Below are positions 60,386-64,000 of a stretch of 64,000 nt of DNA, one piece after another. The notes beneath the pieces are model-generated. The model was given only the letters and a program-made list of their open reading frames with translations. It was not told where the DNA came from and did not search any database. The DNA is from Dickeya lacustris. Its GTDB lineage: Bacteria; Pseudomonadota; Gammaproteobacteria; Enterobacterales; Enterobacteriaceae. Position 1 is the first letter of the stretch. The number at the start of each line of letters is the position of its first letter. The stretch covers positions 1,364,001-1,428,000 of the forward strand of contig NZ_CP114280.1 in the NCBI RefSeq assembly GCF_029635795.1, read 5' to 3'. Position numbers and translations under genes: made by a program.

Positions 60386-62078
60386 ATGACCACCTCTTCT
60401 TCAACGACGTCTGCTGTTGCCCGTATCGTGCGCGCGCCGCACGGCAGCGAACTGCATTGTGAAAACTGGCTGATAGAAGCCGCCTGGCGCATGATCCAAA
60501 ACAACCTTGACCCGGACGTGGCCGAGCGTCCGCAGGATCTGGTGGTGTACGGCGGCATCGGCAAAGCGGCGCGCAACTGGGCGTGCTTCGACGCGATCCT
60601 TGACCAGCCTGCGCCAACTGCAAGCCGATGAAACGCTGCTGGTGCAATCGGGCAAACCGGTCGGGGTGTTTCGCACGCATGTCGATGCCCCGCGCGTTTT
60701 GATAGCCAACTCCAATCTGGTGCCGCACTGGGCGAACTGGGAGCACTTCCATGCGCTCGATAAAGCCGGGCTGATGATGTACGGCCAGATGACCGCCGGA
60801 TCGTGGATTTATATTGGCGCGCAGGGCATCGTGCAGGGCACGTATGAAACCTTCGCCGAAGCGGGCCGCCAGCATTATCAGGGCGATCTGCGCGGTAAGT
60901 GGATACTCACCGCCGGTCTTGGCGGCATGGGCGGCGCGCAGCCGCTGGCCGGGGTGCTGGCCGGTGCCTGCGTGCTGGCGGTCGAGTGTCAGGAGTCCCG
61001 CATCGATTTTCGCTTGCGTACCCGCTATCTCGACGTTAAAGCCGACACGCTTGATGAGGCGCTGGCGATGATTGGTGAAGCCTGTGCGCAGAAAAAGGCG
61101 CTCTCGGTCGGTTTGCTCGGCAACGCCGCCGAGGTGCTGCCGGAGCTGGTGAAGCGCGCCAACGCGGGCGGCATGAAACCGGATATCGTCACCGATCAAA
61201 CCTCGGCGCACGACCCGCTCAACGGCTACCTGCCCGCAGGCTGGAGCGTGGCGCGCTGGCAACAAGAGCGCATCAGCAACCCGCAGGCGGTGGTGAATGC
61301 GGCCAACGCGTCCATGGCGGTGCATGTGCAGGCGATGCTGGATTTTCATCATATGGGCGTGCCCACCGTGGATTATGGCAACAATATTCGCCAGCGCGCG
61401 TTTGATGAAGGGGTACGCAACGCCTTTGATTTTCCGGGGTTTGTGCCTGCGTATATCCGCCCGCTGTTTTGCGAAGGCAAAGGGCCGTTCCGCTGGGTGG
61501 CGCTGTCTGGCGACCCGGAAGATATCTACAAAACCGACGCCAAACTGAAAGCGCTGTTCCCGGAGAATCATCACCTGCACCGTTGGCTGGACATGGCGCG
61601 CGAGCGCATCGCCTTTCAGGGGCTGCCTGCGCGTATCTGCTGGCTGGGGCTGGGCGAGCGCCATCTGGCCGGGCTTGCCTTCAACGAGATGGTGCGTAAC
61701 GGTGAGCTGAGTGCGCCGGTGGTGATTGGCCGCGACCATCTGGACTGCGGCTCGGTGGCGTCGCCTAACCGGGAAACGGAAGCGATGCAGGACGGCTCGG
61801 ACGCAGTATCCGACTGGCCGCTACTCAACGCGCTGCTGAACACGGCGGGCGGGGCGACCTGGGTGAGTTTGCACCACGGCGGCGGCGTCGGCATGGGCTT
61901 TTCCCAGCATGCCGGTATGGTGATTGTCTGCGACGGCAGCGAACAGGCGGATGCCCGGCTGGCGCGGGTGCTATGGAACGACCCGGCCACCGGCGTAATG
62001 CGCCACGCCGACGCCGGTTACGAGGCGGCTACCACCTGTGCAGCAACGCATCGGTTGAATTTACCGCTGGTGAAATAG
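60386..62078 (+). pseudogene. hutU: Urocanate hydratase HutU, +1 frameshift near codon 72
   Basis: Urocanate to imidazolonepropionate, NAD-dependent. From ATG 60386 the frame reads [20 protein letters not shown] through NWACFDAIL, then leaves frame and stops at 60629-60631. The next frame continues from [20 protein letters not shown] to the normal C-terminus HRLNLPLVK (stop 62076-62078). Removing one T at 60600-60601 (ATC CTT GAC to ATC CTG ACC) joins both parts to about 563 residues, the family length. Motifs in the second part are complete: [37 protein letters not shown]. Without repair the histidine route would stop at urocanate. Real mutation or sequence error cannot be told apart here. 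Confidence 0.92.
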
Positions 62079-62101
62079 AACACGCGGGCCCGTCAGGGTT
62101 T

Positions 62102-62134
62102 ATAGTTTAGCCATAGTTTAGCCATAGTTTAGCC
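62102..62134. repeat. 11-bp tandem repeat, three copies
   Basis: ATAGTTTAGCC occurs three times exactly (62102-62112, 62113-62123, 62124-62134), 24 bases past the hutU stop codon. Confidence 0.9.
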
Positions 62135-62148
62135 ACCAGCCAGAGGTC

Positions 62149-62176
62149 AAGGAGAGGTGGCGCTTGCCCCTCTCCT
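62149..62176 (+). terminator. Possible terminator of hutHU
   Basis: The stem AAGGAGAGG / CCTCTCCTT with a 10-base loop is 70 bases past hutU. No T-tract follows, so confidence is limited. Confidence 0.42.
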
Positions 62177-62480
62177 TGTCGTGCGTGCGATGACGCTGCA
62201 AAGACATGACACCGTTTATCCCGCACGAGATTCTTCACTGACCCAACACACTTCCCCATTGACAAGACAATATCGCTGTTTGGCGCGGCGTCGGATTGGG
62301 TGTGGATAAGATAATCCTATGAGACCGGTTGCCCCCTTTTATAGTAATGCTTTGCCAGAGACAGGCCGTACCACCCTCTTGCTATGTTAAGCGGCACCGC
62401 CTGGCCGCGCCGGTTCATTGCACCGTTGTGCCCAGGTGAGGTATCGCTGTTGTTATTACGTCATCAGTCAGGGAATTATC

Positions 62481-63560
62481 ATGCAGCAGGTTTTCTTTCC
62501 CGCCACGGTTGTGCGCGGGGCTGGCGTTAGCCAGCAATTAGGTGCGATATGCGCGCGGCTGGGGAGCCGGGTATTGGTGGCCGGGGGGCATCAAGCGCTG
62601 GACAGCGTTCAGACGCTGATTATCGAACAACTCGAACTGGCGGGATTAACGCTCACCGCACAGGAGTGGACGGGGGAGCAGTGTAGCGTCAGCCAGATTG
62701 AGCGACTCTGCGCCCGAGTCCATGAAACCGGCAGTGACGTGCTGTTGGCCGTCGGTGGCGGTAAGGCGCTGGACACGTGTAAAGCGGTGGCGTTTCAGTG
62801 CGGCATTGCGGTGGTGACGTTACCGACCATCGCCGCCACCTGTGCCGCTGTGACGCCGCTGTCGGTGCGCTACCATGATGATGGCCACTTTCACGACCTC
62901 TATCACTTACCGGTTGCTCCGGCTGCGGTGGTTATCGACAGTGCGCTGCTGGCGCGAGCGCCATTGCGCTGGCTGGCGGCGGGCCTTGGCGATACGCTGG
63001 CGAAGTGGTATGAATTTCGTGCTATTGAGAGCGGCGCGGATACGCGCGGGTTTGTTGCCTCATCGCGCGCGAATAGCCAAATCTGCTTTCAACTGATTGA
63101 ACGCTATGGCGCTTCGGCGTGTGAGGCGGTGGCGCAAGGCCAGCATAATGACGCGCTGGATCAGGTGCTGGATGCTATTTTTCTGTTCGCCGGGCTGACC
63201 TCATTGATGGCGAGCGGGGCGCATGCAGCGGCGGCTCACGCCCTATATGAAGGTTTTACCGTGTGTGACAAAACCCGCGAATTTGGTCACGGCCTGTTGG
63301 TCGGGTTTGGTAATTTATGCCTGTTGGCGTTAGAGCAACGCAGCGATGATGAACTGCGCGCCGCCATCGCACTGGCGCAAGCCTGTGCGGTGCCCTTGAC
63401 GCTGGCCGCCATTTGCCCCGATCTGACGCCTGCTGAACGCTCGGCGATTATTGATGCCGCCGTTGCCGCGCCCGATATGGCCAATATGCCGTTTACCGTT
63501 ACCGCTGAGTTGTTACACCAGGCGATGCAGCGCGTTGAAGCGCTGGCGGTGTCGTCATAA
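62481..63560 (+). CDS. YbdH/HcxA-like iron-containing dehydrogenase
   Basis: A 359-residue member of the iron-containing alcohol/glycerol dehydrogenase superfamily. Start ATG 62481 (MQQVFFPATVVRGAG); the frame is open 21 codons upstream. NAD-binding GGG in LLAVGGGKALDTCKAV (about residue 90), TLPTIAATCAAVTPLS, and metal/active-site regions GLGDTLAKWYE, HAAAAHALYEGF and REFGHGLLVGFGNL. E. coli YbdH (HcxA) reduces 2-oxo acids such as 2-oxobutyrate and oxaloacetate; the substrate here is not shown. It follows hutU but has its own upstream region and no HutC site. Confidence 0.85.
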   Translation: MQQVFFPATVVRGAGVSQQLGAICARLGSRVLVAGGHQALDSVQTLIIEQLELAGLTLTAQEWTGEQCSVSQIERLCARVHETGSDVLLAVGGGKALDTCKAVAFQCGIAVVTLPTIAATCAAVTPLSVRYHDDGHFHDLYHLPVAPAAVVIDSALLARAPLRWLAAGLGDTLAKWYEFRAIESGADTRGFVASSRANSQICFQLIERYGASACEAVAQGQHNDALDQVLDAIFLFAGLTSLMASGAHAAAAHALYEGFTVCDKTREFGHGLLVGFGNLCLLALEQRSDDELRAAIALAQACAVPLTLAAICPDLTPAERSAIIDAAVAAPDMANMPFTVTAELLHQAMQRVEALAVSS

Positions 63561-63596
63561 CGGTTTCGTTGTAACAGTCTCGTTATAGCAATAGTA

Positions 63597-63620
63597 CAGG
63601 CCGGGCTTATGCCCGGCCTG
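63597..63620. terminator. Hairpin between the dehydrogenase and pectate lyase genes
   Basis: A perfect stem CAGGCCGGGC / GCCCGGCCTG with a TTAT loop between converging genes. No clear T-tract; likely a shared terminator. Confidence 0.65.
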
Positions 63621-63699
63621 TTGAAGAAAAATCAAGGTGATACGTCAGGAAATCCCGGTTGTTTAATCGGACAGGGTATAACTGGCCGATTCTTGACTA

Positions 63700-64000
63700 T
63701 CAGAGTTTCGTCACATCCGAACGGCTAACTTTGCAGTTGGCGGTGTTCCATTGATCCTCTTCTTTGTACTTCTTGCTCTCGCCGTTACCTTTCTCGACGC
63801 CGATGTACTCTTCGCAAACTTTCGGTTTGCCTGCTTTATAGTCTTTGATTTTGATGTTCTTGAGTGTTGCCACATCACCGTAGTTGCGGTTAACGCCAGC
63901 AATACTGCCGATGGTGCCGTTAACAATCAGGCCGTCAACGCTCAGGAAACGCGGGCCGCCGTTGTTGGTGCAGTCACCGCAGGAGCGCCACAGTTTGCCG
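63700..64000 (-). CDS. pelI: Pectate lyase, polysaccharide lyase family 3 (PelI/Pel-3-like), N-terminus cut by window edge
   Basis: Only the last 100 codons are in the window. On the minus strand they read GKLWRSCGDCTNNGGPR, then SIAGVNRNYGDVATLKNIKIKDYKAG, KPKVCEEYIGVEKG and finish ANCKVSRSDVTKL. These blocks match, with some changes, the C-terminal end of Dickeya PelI and Pectobacterium Pel-3, extracellular enzymes that cleave pectate in plant cell walls; the four or more cysteines fit the disulphide-rich PL3 fold. HrpW shares a PL3 domain but has a different overall form, and only the upstream part could settle it. This is the main sign of the soft-rot lifestyle. Confidence 0.8.
   Translation of the reverse strand, partial: GKLWRSCGDCTNNGGPRFLSVDGLIVNGTIGSIAGVNRNYGDVATLKNIKIKDYKAGKPKVCEEYIGVEKGNGESKKYKEEDQWNTANCKVSRSDVTKL

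Larger units (their letters stand above)
62079..62480. other. Intergenic region after hutU
   Basis: About 400 bases with an 11-bp tandem repeat, a terminator-like hairpin and then the upstream region of the dehydrogenase gene. No supported ORF. Confidence 0.55.

Noticed and set aside
60597..60605. Programmed ribosomal frameshift in hutU
   Set aside because: No slippery heptamer or stimulatory hairpin, and no HutU is known to use one.
60177..61739. 520-codon minus-strand frame opposite hutU
   Set aside because: Antisense shadow of hutU in high-GC DNA; its His/Arg/Gln-rich product is not a known protein.
855..62134. CRISPR array
   Set aside because: The tandem repeats are contiguous without spacers and no cas genes are present.

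Overview
The window is chromosomal DNA of a plant-associated enterobacterium, most likely a soft-rot Pectobacteriaceae (Dickeya-like). The backbone gene order (ompA-sulA-sxy-yccS-yccF-helD-mgsA-csgI-yccU-hspQ-acyP-tusE-yccA-serT; ppiB-lpxH-purEK; cysS; ybcJ-folD) is that of Escherichia coli relatives, while a PelI/Pel-3-like family 3 pectate lyase at the right edge points to a pectinolytic plant pathogen. All assignments rest on reading the translations and recalled family features; no search was run.

Layout. 1-14,200: trhP (partial), an AT-rich hexapeptide acetyltransferase, a glutathionyl-hydroquinone reductase, then the mdtABCD-baeSR efflux and envelope-stress operon on the minus strand. 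14,400-28,200: nupC, ompA, LexA-controlled sulA, sxy, yccS/yccF, helD, mgsA, csgI, yccU, hspQ, acyP, tusE, yccA and tRNA-Ser(UGA). 28,250-38,500: a DUF4186 gene, a UspF-like gene, yfgG, ppk-ppx, and divergently a pstC-pstA-pstB set of the large-permease type, so a phosphate importer sits beside polyphosphate enzymes. 38,500-43,300: a secreted YolA/DUF4879-like protein behind an AT-rich leader, an XRE regulator, and sdaC-sdaB for serine uptake and deamination. 43,300-50,200: purEK with a PurR box, lpxH carrying an in-frame hexanucleotide repeat, ppiB, a frameshifted DoxX/YphA gene, cysS, ybcJ and folD. 50,600-52,560: a NIT-domain chemoreceptor.

52,600-62,100 is a histidine-utilisation island: hutG-hutI (minus), hutF (plus), hutC (minus), a YkgJ-type Cys-cluster protein, hutH and hutU (plus). 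It encodes the five-step route histidine, urocanate, imidazolonepropionate, formiminoglutamate, formylglutamate, glutamate. Related palindromes around CTTGTATAGACAAG lie before hutI, hutF, hutC and (twice) hutH and are proposed HutC operators. As written, hutU has a +1 frameshift, so the pathway would stop at urocanate unless this is a sequence error. A YbdH/HcxA-like dehydrogenase and the truncated pectate lyase close the window.

No clearly new multi-gene system was found. The most unusual signals are the many short tandem repeats (6 to 18 bp units) next to gene ends, the LpxH Val-Asn repeat, two single-base frameshifts, and the HutC operator family with a puzzling 566-bp gap before hutH.
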